DNA of 64,000 nt from Sphaerotilus microaerophilus (GTDB lineage Bacteria > Pseudomonadota > Gammaproteobacteria > Burkholderiales > Burkholderiaceae_C), in assembly GCF_023734135.1 (NCBI RefSeq), contig NZ_AP025730.1:4340001-4404000 (forward strand), written 5' to 3'. Shown one piece after another: positions 12,059-24,415 of the stretch. The notes below the pieces were generated by a model. The model searched no databases, was not told the DNA's origin, and saw nothing but the letters and a program-made list of their open reading frames with translations. A program made the translations under genes and the position numbers. Every line of letters starts with the position of its first letter. Within the stretch, counting starts at the first letter, position 1.

Positions 12059-12101
12059 GATGATGAAGGTGGCGTGCGTCGTGTGGGAGCGCTCAGGGCG
12101 C

Positions 12102-12344
12102 TCAAATGCCGTCCTGCGCGTCGTTGGCGTGGAAGTTCACCGGACGGCCAGGCACGACAGTGGAGATCGCGTGCTTGTAGACCATCTGCGTGACGGTGTT
12201 GCGCAGCAGAACCACATACTGATCAAAAGACTCGATGTGGCCCTGGAGCTTGATGCCGTTGACGAGGTAGATCGACACCGGCACATGCTCCTTGCGCAGG
12301 AGGTTCAGGAAGGGGTCTTGTAGCAGTTGCCCTTTGTTGCTCAC
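12102..12344 (-). CDS. hfq: RNA chaperone Hfq (GTG start)
   Basis: Hfq forms a ring that pairs small RNAs with mRNAs. The 80-residue product opens [19 protein letters not shown], has the Sm1 segment [20 protein letters not shown] and the Sm2 signature [10 protein letters not shown]. The start is GTG at 12344, where the canonical SNKGQ begins; GGAG lies 8 bases before it. The frame continues upstream for 30 codons but lacks family resemblance. The short tail after the Sm core ([11 protein letters not shown]) is typical of beta-proteobacterial Hfq. Confidence 0.97.
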   Translation of the reverse strand: MSNKGQLLQDPFLNLLRKEHVPVSIYLVNGIKLQGHIESFDQYVVLLRNTVTQMVYKHAISTVVPGRPVNFHANDAQDGI

Positions 12345-12451
12345 GATATTCTCCGTGTTGGAAGAAGTAGAAACACGAGTCTGCACGTTATCACACCCCG
12401 GCATGGCCGGCCGGCACGGGGGCCCATTGGGCAAACCGACCTCCGCCGTCC

Positions 12452-13801
12452 TCAGCCGTCCTTCTTGGCGAACGGGTTGTCGGAGCTGCGCATCTCGATG
12501 CGCAGCGGTGTGCCGGTGAGCTTGAAGTGCTCGCGGATGCGCCCTTCGAGGTAGCGCTTGTAGCTGTCGGTGACGTGTTCCAGCGCATTGCCGTGGATCA
12601 CCACCACCGGCGGGTTCTGCCCACCCTGGTGGGCGTAGCGCAGCTTGGGCCGGAAGGCACCAGCACGCTGCGGCTGCTGGAACTGCACCGCCTCGATGAT
12701 CAGCCGCGTCAGCACCGGCGTGGTCATCTTGCGTGTAGCCGAGGACCAGGCATCATCGATTGCCTTCCACAGCGGCCCCAGGCCCTGGCGCCGCTTGGCC
12801 GAGATGTGCAGCACCGGCGCAAACTTGAGGAAGGCCAGCCGGCTTTCGATCGACCGCTCCAGCCGCTCGCGCTGGTAGCTGTCGATCGCATCCCACTTGT
12901 TGATCGCCACCACGATGGCGCGCCCAGCCTCGACCGCGTAGCCGGCGATGTGCGCGTCCTGGTCGGACACGCCCTCGACCGCGTCGATCAGCAGCAGCAC
13001 CACGTTGGCGTCGGCAATGGCCTGCAGCGTCTTGACCACCGAGAACTTCTCGATCGCCTCGAACACCCGCCCCTTGCGGCGCAGGCCGGCGGTGTCGATC
13101 AGCTCGTAGCGCTTGCCGCCCCGCTCAAAGGGCACGTGGATCGCGTCGCGCGTGGTGCCCGGCAGGTCGAAGGCCACCAGCCGCTCCTCGCCCAGCCAGG
13201 CGTTGATCAGGGTGGACTTGCCGACGTTCGGGCGCCCGGCCACCGCCAGGCGGGTGGGCCGGTTCTCGCGCTCGCCGTCGGGGTCCTCGTCGTCCTCGTC
13301 CTCGGGCGGCGTGAAGTCCTGCAGCGCCAGCTCGACGAGGCTGCGCACCCCCTGGCCGTGCGCCGAGGAGATCGCGATCGGCTCGCCGATGCCCAGCTCG
13401 TGGAACTCGGCCAGTTGCGGCGCGTCCTTCATGCCCTCGGCCTTGTTGGCCGCCAGCAGCACGCGCTTGCCCACGGTGCGCAGGTAGCGGGCGATGTCAT
13501 GGTCCTGCGCCGACAGGCCGGCACGCACGTCGACGACGAAGATCACCGCGTCCGACTCGGCCACCGCCTGGCGGGTCTGCTTGGCCATCTCCTGGAAGAT
13601 GCCAGCGTCCGAATCGGGCTCGAAGCCGCCGGTGTCGATCACGATGAACTCGTGGCCAGAGACCTTGCCGTCACCGTAGTGGCGGTCGCGCGTCAGGCCG
13701 GCGTAGTCCGCCACGATGGCGTCGCGCGTACCGGTCAGGCGGTTGAACAGGGTGGACTTGCCCACGTTGGGTCTGCCCACGAGGGCAATGACGGGTTTCA
13801 T
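12452..13801 (-). CDS. der: Double-GTPase ribosome assembly factor Der (EngA)
   Basis: Der acts in 50S subunit assembly. Two G domains in tandem are visible: GRPNVGKST at residues 9-17 and again at 189-197, each with its own switch and NKxD-type motif ([15 protein letters not shown]). They are joined by an acidic linker ([11 protein letters not shown]), and a KH-like domain ends the protein. I use the ATG at 13801 (449 aa), which starts MKPVIALVG as in the family. bamB lies 73 bases upstream on the same strand, and the order bamB-der is common. Confidence 0.96.
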   Translation of the reverse strand: MKPVIALVGRPNVGKSTLFNRLTGTRDAIVADYAGLTRDRHYGDGKVSGHEFIVIDTGGFEPDSDAGIFQEMAKQTRQAVAESDAVIFVVDVRAGLSAQDHDIARYLRTVGKRVLLAANKAEGMKDAPQLAEFHELGIGEPIAISSAHGQGVRSLVELALQDFTPPEDEDDEDPDGERENRPTRLAVAGRPNVGKSTLINAWLGEERLVAFDLPGTTRDAIHVPFERGGKRYELIDTAGLRRKGRVFEAIEKFSVVKTLQAIADANVVLLLIDAVEGVSDQDAHIAGYAVEAGRAIVVAINKWDAIDSYQRERLERSIESRLAFLKFAPVLHISAKRRQGLGPLWKAIDDAWSSATRKMTTPVLTRLIIEAVQFQQPQRAGAFRPKLRYAHQGGQNPPVVVIHGNALEHVTDSYKRYLEGRIREHFKLTGTPLRIEMRSSDNPFAKKDG

Positions 13802-13873
13802 GCAACAGGTCCGCAAGTCAGGGAACGGGAAAAAGGGCCGGTGTGGCTGCGCGCGCTCGGGCGAGCGGCGCGT

Positions 13874-15022
13874 TCACTCCGGCCGGAAGGCAAACAAACC
13901 GCCCTTGCGGGTGACTGCCAGCACAGTGGTCTGAGAGCGCACCAGCGCCGCGACGACGGGGCTGCCGTCGGTGGGCAGACGCAGTTGCGTCTCGCCACGC
14001 TCGCGGCCGAGGAAGTGGATCCAGCCCTCGGCATCGCCGAACAGCACCGTGCTGCCCACGGCCAGCGGCGCACTCAGGCCGCGGTGGCGCAGGCGCTCGG
14101 TGGTCCAGGCGAGGTCGCCGCTGCTGCGCTTCCAGACGCTGATGCGGTCGTTGGCGTCGGCCGTGTAGACCTGGTCGGCATCCACGGCCAGGCCCTGAAA
14201 GCCGCCCTGGTTGCGCGACCACAGCAGGCTGGCGCGCTCGGCACTCAGGCAGCCCACCGCCACCTGGAAGGAGCGCACGCAGACCGTCTCTCCTGCGCGT
14301 GCAGCCGGGCCGACCAGGTCGGCCAGCCGCTCCACCTCATTGGTGCCACGCGGCGTGGCCAGCAGCGTGTCGCTGCGCACCGTGCCCTGCAGCGGATCGA
14401 GCCCCACCAGCCGCGACCCCACGCCCACCAGCAGTGTGTCCTTGTAGGGCAGCAGCACGCCCGGCTGGCTCAGGGCCAGCGGCTCGCCCGGGCGGGCGTA
14501 GGTCCAGAGCCGGCGCCCGTCAAGCACGTCGTAGGCCGACACGCTGCGGTCCACCGCGAGCAGGAACACCCGCCCTCCCGCGACCAACGGTGCGGTGACC
14601 ACCGGCGAGGGCAGCGCGATGCGCCAGCGCTCCTGCTTCGCGTCGGCCACCACCAGCTCGTTGGCGTCGGTCACCACGGCCGCAAAGCGGCTGTCCGCAC
14701 CAACGCCAGCGAGCACCCGCCCGCGGATGCTCACGCGGCTGAGTTCGGCACCGCTGGTCGCGTCAAGGGTGACGATCTCGCCGCTGCGCGAGGCGAGCAG
14801 GAAGCGCCCCTCCACCACCGCCACGCTCAGGTGCGGTGCGGGCGTACCCAGACTGCGCTCCCAGACCTGCTTGCCGGCGATGCGCGGCGTGTAGGCCTCC
14901 AGCGGCGTCGGCGGCGGCTTGTCGGCCGAGCAGCCGGCGAGCCAGAAGGCCGACAGCAGCACGCCCATCCCGAGCGCCGCGCGGATCACGCCTGCGCCCA
15001 CGGTGCTGCCCGCGCGGCTCAC
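13874..15022 (-). CDS. bamB: Outer-membrane assembly lipoprotein BamB
   Basis: BamB is the beta-propeller lipoprotein of the BAM complex that inserts outer-membrane proteins. The signal peptide ends in the lipobox LAGC (cysteine near residue 31) and repeated propeller blades follow (for example VAVVEGRFLLASRSGEIVTL and AYDVLDGRRLWTYARPG). The start is GTG at 15022, overlapping the yfgM stop as GTGA, which implies translational coupling. At 382 residues it has the expected length. Its neighbours on both sides match the standard yfgM-bamB-der set. Confidence 0.94.
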   Translation of the reverse strand: MSRAGSTVGAGVIRAALGMGVLLSAFWLAGCSADKPPPTPLEAYTPRIAGKQVWERSLGTPAPHLSVAVVEGRFLLASRSGEIVTLDATSGAELSRVSIRGRVLAGVGADSRFAAVVTDANELVVADAKQERWRIALPSPVVTAPLVAGGRVFLLAVDRSVSAYDVLDGRRLWTYARPGEPLALSQPGVLLPYKDTLLVGVGSRLVGLDPLQGTVRSDTLLATPRGTNEVERLADLVGPAARAGETVCVRSFQVAVGCLSAERASLLWSRNQGGFQGLAVDADQVYTADANDRISVWKRSSGDLAWTTERLRHRGLSAPLAVGSTVLFGDAEGWIHFLGRERGETQLRLPTDGSPVVAALVRSQTTVLAVTRKGGLFAFRPE

Positions 15023-15711
15023 GGCTTGGTCCCGCCAGCGCTGGCCGCCGCTACAGCGGACGCCCCGCCGGTCGGCGCGGCCCCCAGCGAGACCAGCTTG
15101 GCCTCGACGAGGCGGCGGTAGTCGGCCGTCGGCTCCATCGCCTTGAAGGCCTGCTGGTAGGCCGCGATGGCCTCGTCGCGCTTGCCCTGGGCCAGGCGGA
15201 TGTCGCCACGGCGATCGGCCGCCAGCGCGGCGAAGGCCTCCGGCAGGTCACCGGCCAATTGGGCCAGGGCCTCGTCGTACTTCTTCTGGTCCATCAGCAC
15301 GCCCGCCAGGCGCAGCTTCGCAACGGTGCGGTACTCGGCGTCAACGCCCTTCTCCGCCGCCCAGCCCAGCGTGCCACGGGCCGCGTCCACCTGGCCCTTG
15401 TCGAACTGCAGGCGCGCCGTCAGCAGCGCACCCTGGGCGGCGTAGGTGGTGGAGGGGAAACGCTCCTGCAGGTCGGCGAAGACCTTGGCACTGCGGCCCA
15501 AGTCGCCCACCTGCACCGCACGGTCCAGCTCGCCGAACATGCCGCCGGCCTTGGCGGCCTGGTCGCGCTGCCACCACTGCCAGCCCATCCAGCCGGCATA
15601 GGCGGCCAGGCAGAGCGTGATCGTCCAGGTGATCAGGTTGCCGTAGGTGCGCCAGAAGTGCTTGAGCTGGTCAAGCTGTTCCTGTTCTTCGAGATCGAGG
15701 GAGGTGGCCAT
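15019..15711 (-). CDS. YfgM-type membrane TPR protein (SecYEG-associated)
   Basis: A cytosolic start, EEQEQLDQLKHFWRTYG, precedes one transmembrane helix (about residues 25-47) and a periplasmic tetratricopeptide-like region rich in Ala, Leu and Asp. This is the layout of YfgM, which works with PpiD at the SecYEG translocon. The 230-residue length fits. It starts with ATG at 15711 and overlaps bamB by four bases. Family assignment is good; the precise role is carried over from E. coli. Confidence 0.88.
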   Translation of the reverse strand: MATSLDLEEQEQLDQLKHFWRTYGNLITWTITLCLAAYAGWMGWQWWQRDQAAKAGGMFGELDRAVQVGDLGRSAKVFADLQERFPSTTYAAQGALLTARLQFDKGQVDAARGTLGWAAEKGVDAEYRTVAKLRLAGVLMDQKKYDEALAQLAGDLPEAFAALAADRRGDIRLAQGKRDEAIAAYQQAFKAMEPTADYRRLVEAKLVSLGAAPTGGASAVAAASAGGTKP

Positions 15712-15797
15712 GCTGGAAGGTCTCGCGAAAGGGTCGCGCGAATGAAGGAGGCGGCGCGATTATCGCGGCGCCCGGTGAGGAGGGTGGCAGCGCCCGC

Positions 15798-17159
<1,362 letters not shown>

Positions 17160-17264
17160 GGCGGAAACGGCAAAGGGGCCTGCGTGGCGGCAGGCCGGGT
17201 CATTCGGTGGCATCAGGTGGCGGTGGCAGCGTCGGCCGCAAAGGCTGCGGCAGTGCCCGGTACC

Positions 17265-18557
17265 TCAATGCGCGTCGGTGGCCGCGCCGAAGCGCCGCTC
17301 GATGTAGCGGTCGACGATGGCCTGGAACTCGGTGGCGATGCCCTCGCCACGCAGCGTCAGCGCCTTTTCACCGTCGATGAAGACGGGCGCGGCCGGTGCC
17401 TCGCCGGTACCGGGCAGGCTGATGCCGATATCGGCGTGCTTGCTCTCCCCGGGGCCGTTGACGATGCAGCCCATCACCGCGACCTTGAGGCGCTCGACGC
17501 CCGGGTACTTCGCGCGCCAGACCGGCATGCTGGCACGCAAGTAGTCGTCGATCTGCTTGGCCAGCTCCTGGAAGGTGGTGCTGGTGGTGCGCCCGCAGCC
17601 TGGACAGGCGGTGACGCTGGGCACGAAGGTGCGCAGGCCCAGCGCCTGCAACAGCTCCAGCGCCACCACCACCTCCTGCGTGCGCGCCTCGCCGGGCTGC
17701 GGCGTGAGGCTGACACGGATGGTGTCGCCGATGCCCTGCTGCAGCAGCACCGCCAGCGCCGCCGCCGAGGCCACGGTGCCCTTGGTGCCCATGCCGGCCT
17801 CGGTCAGACCCAGGTGCAGCGGATAGTCGCAGCGCTTGTTCAACTCCTGGTACACCGCGACCAGATCCTGCACCCCGCTGACCTTGCAGCTGATGAGCAC
17901 CTGGTTCGCGCTCATGCCAAGCTCCACCGCGTAGGCGGCCGAGTCGAGGGCCGACTGGATCAGCGCCTCGTACATCACCTGACGGGCCTCCCAGGGCCGG
18001 GCGCGGGCGTGGTTCTGATCCATCAGGCGCGCGAGCAGGTCCTGATCCAGGCTGCCCCAGTTGACGCCGATGCGCACCGGCTTGTCGTGGCGCAGGGCGG
18101 CCTCGATCATCATGCCGAACTGGCGGTCGCGCTTGTCACCCTTGCCGACGTTGCCCGGGTTGATGCGGTACTTGGACAGCGCCGCGGCGCACTCCGGGTG
18201 CTGCGTCAGCAGCGTATGGCCGTTGTAGTGGAAGTCGCCGATCAGGGGCACGTCGACGCCCATGCGGTCAAGCTGCTCGCGGATCGCCGGCACGGCCTGC
18301 GCCGCCTCGGGCGTGTTGACCGTGATGCGCACCAGCTCGGAGCCCGCCAGCGCCAGCTCCTTGACCTGAATGGCCGTGCCGATCACGTCCACCGTGTCGG
18401 TGTTGGTCATCGACTGCACGCGCACCGGCGCATCGCCACCCACCGTCACCACGCGCGAGCCCCAGGCCACGCGGGCCTGCAGGCTGCGGCGCGCGGCCGG
18501 CTCGCCGAGCGGGATGGGGGCGGCCTCGGCCGGCTGCAAACTTGCTTCGTCCGCCAT
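17265..18557 (-). CDS. ispG: 4-hydroxy-3-methylbut-2-enyl diphosphate synthase (IspG/GcpE)
   Basis: IspG is the [4Fe-4S] enzyme of the penultimate step of the MEP isoprenoid pathway. The N-terminal TIM-barrel part contains [11 protein letters not shown]. The iron-sulfur part has CPGCGRTT and [19 protein letters not shown], which supply the cluster cysteines and the conserved NGPGE. I choose the ATG at 18557 (430 aa), which has GAGG seven bases upstream; a GTG at 18569 overlapping the rodZ stop is possible. It follows rodZ without a gap, an arrangement seen in many proteobacteria. Confidence 0.96.
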   Translation of the reverse strand: MADEASLQPAEAAPIPLGEPAARRSLQARVAWGSRVVTVGGDAPVRVQSMTNTDTVDVIGTAIQVKELALAGSELVRITVNTPEAAQAVPAIREQLDRMGVDVPLIGDFHYNGHTLLTQHPECAAALSKYRINPGNVGKGDKRDRQFGMMIEAALRHDKPVRIGVNWGSLDQDLLARLMDQNHARARPWEARQVMYEALIQSALDSAAYAVELGMSANQVLISCKVSGVQDLVAVYQELNKRCDYPLHLGLTEAGMGTKGTVASAAALAVLLQQGIGDTIRVSLTPQPGEARTQEVVVALELLQALGLRTFVPSVTACPGCGRTTSTTFQELAKQIDDYLRASMPVWRAKYPGVERLKVAVMGCIVNGPGESKHADIGISLPGTGEAPAAPVFIDGEKALTLRGEGIATEFQAIVDRYIERRFGAATDAH

Positions 18558-18565
18558 CGCGGGCC

Positions 18566-19522
18566 TCACTTCAGTTCCAGGCGCGCGACGTTGTCGCGCG
18601 TGAACGGCTGCAGATCCACCGGCTGGCCGTGCAGGCTCACGCGGGTGCCATCGGCGTTGCCGATCTTGAGCTTCATCGGCAGCGCCCCATTGAGCCCCAC
18701 CGCCTCGCCCGGCAGCAGCATGCGCGACAGCAGCGCCGCACCGTTGGCGTCGCGCACCTCGACCCAGGACTCCGCCGTGGTGCGCAGCACCACCGAGCCG
18801 GACGCTGCCGCCACGGGCGCCGAGGCGCTGGGCTCGTCCTGGGGCGCGGAATGCACCGTGTCGACCACCGCGCTGGGCACTGGCGGGGGTGCCGTGGACG
18901 CCGCCGACGGCGCCAGCAGGCCAACCGCCGACGCGGCCACCGACGGCACTGCCGAGGCCGCCTGCACCGCCAGCGCCACGCCGGAGGCAGACAGGTCCGC
19001 CGCCGTGCTGGCTGCCGCGTCCGCCCCTTCGGCCACGCTGCCCCCCACCGCGGTGAACATCGTGCGCAGCGGCGGCGCGAACCAGAACAGCAGGGCCAGC
19101 AGCAGCAGCAGCACCGGCGCGATCACGGCCGGGCGCAGCCAGTTCGACACCCCTGCGGTCATCACCCGGCTGATCGGCTCGCGGTACGGTGTGGCCAACC
19201 CGCGCGAGACGTTCTCCAGCGCCTGCGGCGCCTGGGCGGTGCTGGGCAGCGCGGCCAGGACGGGCTGCGCGTCGATGCCCAACTGGCGGGCCACCGACAT
19301 CGACAGGCCGCGCACGAAGGCCGTGCCCGGCAGCTGGTCGAACTGGTCGGCCTCGAGCGCCTCGAGCTTGCGCACCGGCACCTTCAGCAGCAGGGCGAGC
19401 TGGTCCAGGTCCAGTCCCTGCGCCTCGCGCGCGAGGCGCAGCAGGGTCCCGGCAGACGCACCCGCAGGCTCGGACACGGGTCCGGGCGCTACAGCGATGG
19501 CGGTCGGGTCGACGTCAGTCAT
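18566..19522 (-). CDS. rodZ: RodZ-like helix-turn-helix membrane protein
   Basis: RodZ links the MreB cytoskeleton to the membrane and controls rod shape. The N-terminal HTH of the Xre type (about residues 25-80, [20 protein letters not shown]) is followed by a linker, one transmembrane helix (about 130-150, [16 protein letters not shown]), an Ala/Pro/Ser-rich periplasmic spacer and a C-terminal DUF4115 domain ([22 protein letters not shown]). The ATG at 19522 is preferred over 19540 because AAGGA lies seven bases before it; it overlaps the pilW stop, so the two are probably coupled. Confidence 0.9.
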   Translation of the reverse strand: MTDVDPTAIAVAPGPVSEPAGASAGTLLRLAREAQGLDLDQLALLLKVPVRKLEALEADQFDQLPGTAFVRGLSMSVARQLGIDAQPVLAALPSTAQAPQALENVSRGLATPYREPISRVMTAGVSNWLRPAVIAPVLLLLLALLFWFAPPLRTMFTAVGGSVAEGADAAASTAADLSASGVALAVQAASAVPSVAASAVGLLAPSAASTAPPPVPSAVVDTVHSAPQDEPSASAPVAAASGSVVLRTTAESWVEVRDANGAALLSRMLLPGEAVGLNGALPMKLKIGNADGTRVSLHGQPVDLQPFTRDNVARLELK

Positions 19523-20387
19523 CAAACTTTCCTTGCTCATACGCGGTGGTTTCCCGCGCGTTCGGGTAGCGCGAGCGCAGCTGCTGGCCCCACTCCTCGG
19601 CGCCGGCCAGGTTGCCGCGGCGGCGCTCGATGCGTGCGGCCAGCCACAGGGTCTGCGCGTTCACCAGCTCGGGCACCTGGTTGACGCGCTGTACATAGAA
19701 ACGCGCCCGCTCCGCCTCGTTGCGGCGCAGCAGCACCTCGGCCAGCTGGAAGGCGGTGGAGGGGTTGCCCGCATCGATCTCGTAGCTGCGCAGCAGCAGT
19801 CTCTCGGCGGTGGCCAGGTCGCCGGCTGCGGCCTCGCACACGCCCTGCGCCAGCAGGGTGCGGCTGGCCTCACGGTACTGCGGCACCGCCAGGGCCGCCT
19901 CGAACCGGCTGCGGGCCTCCGGGAAGCGCCGCTGCCGGCAGAGGTACCAGCCATAGTTGTGCAGCGCATCGGCATCGTCCGGGCGCAGGGCGAGTGCACG
20001 CCGGAAGCTGTCCTCGGCCAGGGCATGCTCGCCCAGGCTGGCGTAGATCAGGCCGCGCAGGTTGTAGGCGCCGGCGTTGTCCGCATCGATGGCCAGCGCC
20101 CGCTTGACCTCGTCCAGCGCGGTCGCAGTCTGGCCCTGGCTGAAATAGGCCGAGGCCAGCTCCAGCCGGATGCGCGCCCGCTTGGCCAGGTCGGTCTCGT
20201 CCGACGCGGTCACCAGGTCGCCACGGCCGCCCAAGCCACCCGAGGGGGCTGGCGACGCCGCACTGGTGCCCCCCTCGGACATCGCGACGCAGCCGGTCAG
20301 GGCCATCGACGCAGCGCAGAGGGCCGGCAGCACAAGCCGGCTGGCACGTCCTGCGAAGAGGATCAAGGCAACCTGGCGCAGTGACAT
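19515..20387 (-). CDS. pilW: Type IV pilus biogenesis lipoprotein PilW/PilF (TPR)
   Basis: PilW is the outer-membrane lipoprotein that assists PilQ secretin assembly. A signal peptide ends in the lipobox LTGC. A Gly/Ser/Thr linker follows, then about six tetratricopeptide repeats, for example AYNLRGLIYASLGEHALAED and ALHNYGWYLCRQRRFPEA. I choose the ATG at 20387 (290 aa), with AGGAAGGA ending six bases before it; ATGs at 20393, 20405 and 20417 are worse placed. rlmN precedes it and rodZ follows, the standard rlmN-pilW-rodZ-ispG order. Confidence 0.9.
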   Translation of the reverse strand: MSLRQVALILFAGRASRLVLPALCAASMALTGCVAMSEGGTSAASPAPSGGLGGRGDLVTASDETDLAKRARIRLELASAYFSQGQTATALDEVKRALAIDADNAGAYNLRGLIYASLGEHALAEDSFRRALALRPDDADALHNYGWYLCRQRRFPEARSRFEAALAVPQYREASRTLLAQGVCEAAAGDLATAERLLLRSYEIDAGNPSTAFQLAEVLLRRNEAERARFYVQRVNQVPELVNAQTLWLAARIERRRGNLAGAEEWGQQLRSRYPNARETTAYEQGKFDD

Positions 20388-20416
20388 CGACATTCCTTCC
20401 TGCATGGCATCAGGCA

Positions 20417-21571
<1,155 letters not shown>

Positions 21572-21658
21572 GGGCAGGGATGCAGGTAGGAGCGCACTGT
21601 AACGACTTGCGCGCCCCGACCGCGCCGCTGGATCAGCGGCCCGCAGGGGCCAGGGGAT

Positions 21659-22084
21659 TCAGCGGCTGTAGACGTTCATGCCGGGGAAGAAGAACGCCAC
21701 TTCGACGGCAGCGGTTTCAGCCGCGTCGGAGCCGTGCACGGCGTTGGCGTCGATCGAGTCGGCAAAGTCGGCGCGGATGGTGCCCTTGTCGGCCTTCTTC
21801 GGGTCGGTGGCGCCCATCAGCTCACGGTTCTTCAGGATGGCGTTTTCGCCTTCCAGCACCTGGATCATCACCGGGCCGGAGATCATGAAGTTCACCAGGT
21901 CGTTGAAGAACGGGCGGGCCTTGTGCACGGCGTAGAACTGCTCGGCGTCGGCACGCGACAGCTGCACCAGCTTGGCGGCAGCGATCTTCAGGCCGGCGCC
22001 TTCAAAGCGGGCGTAGATCTGGCCGATGACGTTCTTGGCGACGGCGTCGGGCTTGATGATGGACAGGGTGCGTTCGATGGCCAT
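21659..22084 (-). CDS. ndk: Nucleoside diphosphate kinase
   Basis: Ndk equalises nucleoside triphosphate pools through a phosphohistidine. The start [18 protein letters not shown] is diagnostic, and NAVHGSDA near residue 115 carries the active-site histidine. The ATG at 22084 gives the standard 141 residues, with AGGAG seven bases upstream. A strong hairpin with a T-run lies immediately upstream of that ribosome-binding site (see 22097), so expression may depend on read-through. Confidence 0.97.
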   Translation of the reverse strand: MAIERTLSIIKPDAVAKNVIGQIYARFEGAGLKIAAAKLVQLSRADAEQFYAVHKARPFFNDLVNFMISGPVMIQVLEGENAILKNRELMGATDPKKADKGTIRADFADSIDANAVHGSDAAETAAVEVAFFFPGMNVYSR

Positions 22085-22096
22085 GGAGAGCTCCTG

Positions 22097-22130
22097 AAAA
22101 AATGAAGCAAGGCGGCACCTGCCGCCTTGC
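22097..22130 (-). terminator. Intrinsic terminator in the ndk leader
   Basis: Read on the minus strand, an 11-bp perfect stem, GCAAGGCGGCA with TGCCGCCTTGC (22107-22117 with 22120-22130), is followed by TTCATTTTTT. It lies between the rluB stop and the ndk ribosome-binding site; only about 12 bases separate the T-run from the ndk start. It ends the rluB transcript, and any ndk transcript starting upstream must read through it. Confidence 0.8.
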
Positions 22131-22227
22131 AAGGCAAAGCCGTTGATTTTAGCCCGCGGCGCCGGTCAGTCCGGTGACGCTGGAGCGCCGCCACGCGCTG
22201 ATGCGGTGAGCCTGGGCCCCGGACCGA

Positions 22228-24405
22228 TCAGCGCCGACGGCCGCCGCCGCGGTTCTTGCCCTGGCCACCACCGGGACGGCCGAAGTAGGCATCGGCCCCG
22301 ATGTAACCCACCGAGGTCTGCATCGGGTCGGGCTGCTTGGGCTCGCCCTTGCGGCGCGGCTCCGGGCCGGACCGGGTGTCCTGGTCGGACGGGCGGCCAA
22401 AGCCTGACACGATGCGCTTGGAGCCGGTGGCAAAGCGCCGGTCAAAGGTCTGCTCCAGCGGGTTGGGGATGCGCAGCGGGATGTCGTCGTCGTAGTCATC
22501 GCCGCGGGTCTCGCGCTGGTCACGCGGCTCGCGGGTTTGCTCGCGCGGATCGCGTGTCTGATCGCGCTCGAACTGGCCCGGCTGACCGCCATTACCGCCG
22601 CCGAACTTGCCCTGGCCCTGGCCCTTGCCGCGCTGCTTGCCCGGCCCTTGCTGGCCCTGACCCTGGCCACGGCCGCCCTGCCCGCCCTGGCCACCACCAC
22701 CCTGCTGGCCCTGCTGCGCCCCCTTGGGCCCGCCGCCACCATGCTGGGCACCGCGCCCGCGGCCCTTGTCGGAGCGCTCGCCACGCTCCGGCCGCTCGCC
22801 GCGCCCGCCCGGCTCTCCACGCGCGCCCTGCTCGCCACGCGGCCCCTGGTCGTTGCCGGCCAGGCGGCGGATCTGGCGCACGTCCTCGTCATCGAGCTCG
22901 ACCCAGACGCCGCGCTTGAGCCCGCGCGGCAGCACCACGGTGCCATAGCGGATGCGGATCAGCCGGCTCACCGCCATGCCCACGCTTTCGAAGAGCTTGC
23001 GCACCTCGCGGTTGCGGCCCTCGGTGATGACGACGCGGTACCAGTGGTTGGCCCCTTCGCCGCCACCATCCTCGATGGACTTGAAGGCAGCGGCCTGACC
23101 TTCGATCTCGACCCCGGTGAGCAGCTTGTCGCGCGCCACCTCGTCGAGCATGCCAAGCACACGCACGGCGTACTCGCGCTCCACGCCGAAGCGCGGGTGC
23201 ATCAGCTGGTTGGCCAGGTCACCCGAGTTGGTGAACAGCAGCAGGCCCTCGGTGTTGATGTCCAGCCGGCCCACCGACAGCCACTTGCCGTTGGGCAGGC
23301 GCGGCAGATGGCGGAACACCGTCGGGCGGCCCTCCGGATCGTGGTGGGTGACCACCTCGCCCACCGGCTTGTGGTACGCCACGATGCGCGCCGGCGGCGG
23401 CGCGATGCGCACCTTGATCGGCTTGCCGGCCAGCTTGATCTGGTCACCGCGGGCGATGCGCATGCCCACGTGGGCCACCTCGCCATTGACCGTCACCTGG
23501 CCCTGCTCGATGAGCTGCTCCATGTCGCGGCGCGACCCGATGCCCGCCTGCGCCAGCACCTTGTGCAGCTTGGGCGCCTCGGGCTCGGGGCGCAGCACGC
23601 GCTTGCCCGGATCCTCGTCGGGCGCAGCCTCGCCTTCACTGTCGTAGTTGCCGGTGACAACGTCGCTGAAACGGGCCTGCGCGTCCACACGCGGCAGCGC
23701 CGGCTCGGCGGACGCGCCCTCCTCGGGGGCATCACCGAGCGTGAAGATCGCCGGCGCGGCCTCTTCGGCAGCAACGCCTTCACCGGCGGCACGCTCGCCG
23801 CCCTCGCCGCGGCGCCCACGGCGGCGGCCCCGCTCGCGGCGACGCTCGCCCTGGGCCTCACCCTGGTCGTCGCCCTGGCCTTCGGCCCGTGCACCGGCCT
23901 CTGCCACCGGGGCCGCTTCGGCAGCCACGGCCGGAACCTCCTGCGCGGCGACCGGCGCCGGCTCGGCTGCCACGACCTCCGTCACCACCGCATCGGTCGA
24001 CACCTCCGCGGCGACCACCTTCTTGCGGCTGCGCGGCGCGCGCTTGGCGGGCGCGGCCGGCTCCACATCGGCCGGCGGCACGGCCGCCTCAACCGAGGCC
24101 GCGATCGGGGCCGCGATCGGGGCCTCCACAGGAGCCACCACGACCTCGGCCGCCGTCGGGGCGGCCGCCGTCTTGCGGGCCCGGCGCGGCTTGACCGGCG
24201 CCTCGGGGGCCACTTCGGGCACCGCCACGGGCTGCGGTTCGGCAGCGGCCACGGCGACCGGCTCGGCGGCCACCTCGGTGGTCGCTTCGGAGGTCGGTTC
24301 AACCTTGCGGGTCGTGCGGCGGCGCTTGGGCGCGGGCGCGGCTGCAGGAGCCTCGGCACCGGCCTGCGGATGCGGGTCTTGGGATTCGGAAGTCATGTCG
24401 TTCAT
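22228..24405 (-). CDS. rluB: 23S rRNA pseudouridine synthase RluB with very long disordered tails
   Basis: RluB makes pseudouridine in the 23S rRNA peptidyl-transferase region. The folded part is only about residues 278-520: an S4 domain (KLHKVLAQAGIGSRRDMEQL) and the synthase core with VGRLDINTEGLLL, catalytic aspartate near 382. The 277 residues before it are Ala/Pro/Glu/Val-rich with Arg/Lys patches (KRRRTTRK, RRRERGRRRGRRG). The roughly 205 after it are Gly/Gln/Arg-rich, with GQGQ, RGE and RDQTRDPREQTREPRDQ repeats. The total of 725 residues is more than twice the E. coli enzyme. It begins 11 bases after the scpB stop. Confidence 0.92.
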   Translation of the reverse strand: MNDMTSESQDPHPQAGAEAPAAAPAPKRRRTTRKVEPTSEATTEVAAEPVAVAAAEPQPVAVPEVAPEAPVKPRRARKTAAAPTAAEVVVAPVEAPIAAPIAASVEAAVPPADVEPAAPAKRAPRSRKKVVAAEVSTDAVVTEVVAAEPAPVAAQEVPAVAAEAAPVAEAGARAEGQGDDQGEAQGERRRERGRRRGRRGEGGERAAGEGVAAEEAAPAIFTLGDAPEEGASAEPALPRVDAQARFSDVVTGNYDSEGEAAPDEDPGKRVLRPEPEAPKLHKVLAQAGIGSRRDMEQLIEQGQVTVNGEVAHVGMRIARGDQIKLAGKPIKVRIAPPPARIVAYHKPVGEVVTHHDPEGRPTVFRHLPRLPNGKWLSVGRLDINTEGLLLFTNSGDLANQLMHPRFGVEREYAVRVLGMLDEVARDKLLTGVEIEGQAAAFKSIEDGGGEGANHWYRVVITEGRNREVRKLFESVGMAVSRLIRIRYGTVVLPRGLKRGVWVELDDEDVRQIRRLAGNDQGPRGEQGARGEPGGRGERPERGERSDKGRGRGAQHGGGGPKGAQQGQQGGGGQGGQGGRGQGQGQQGPGKQRGKGQGQGKFGGGNGGQPGQFERDQTRDPREQTREPRDQRETRGDDYDDDIPLRIPNPLEQTFDRRFATGSKRIVSGFGRPSDQDTRSGPEPRRKGEPKQPDPMQTSVGYIGADAYFGRPGGGQGKNRGGGRRR

Positions 24406-24415
24406 GCGTGCAGCC

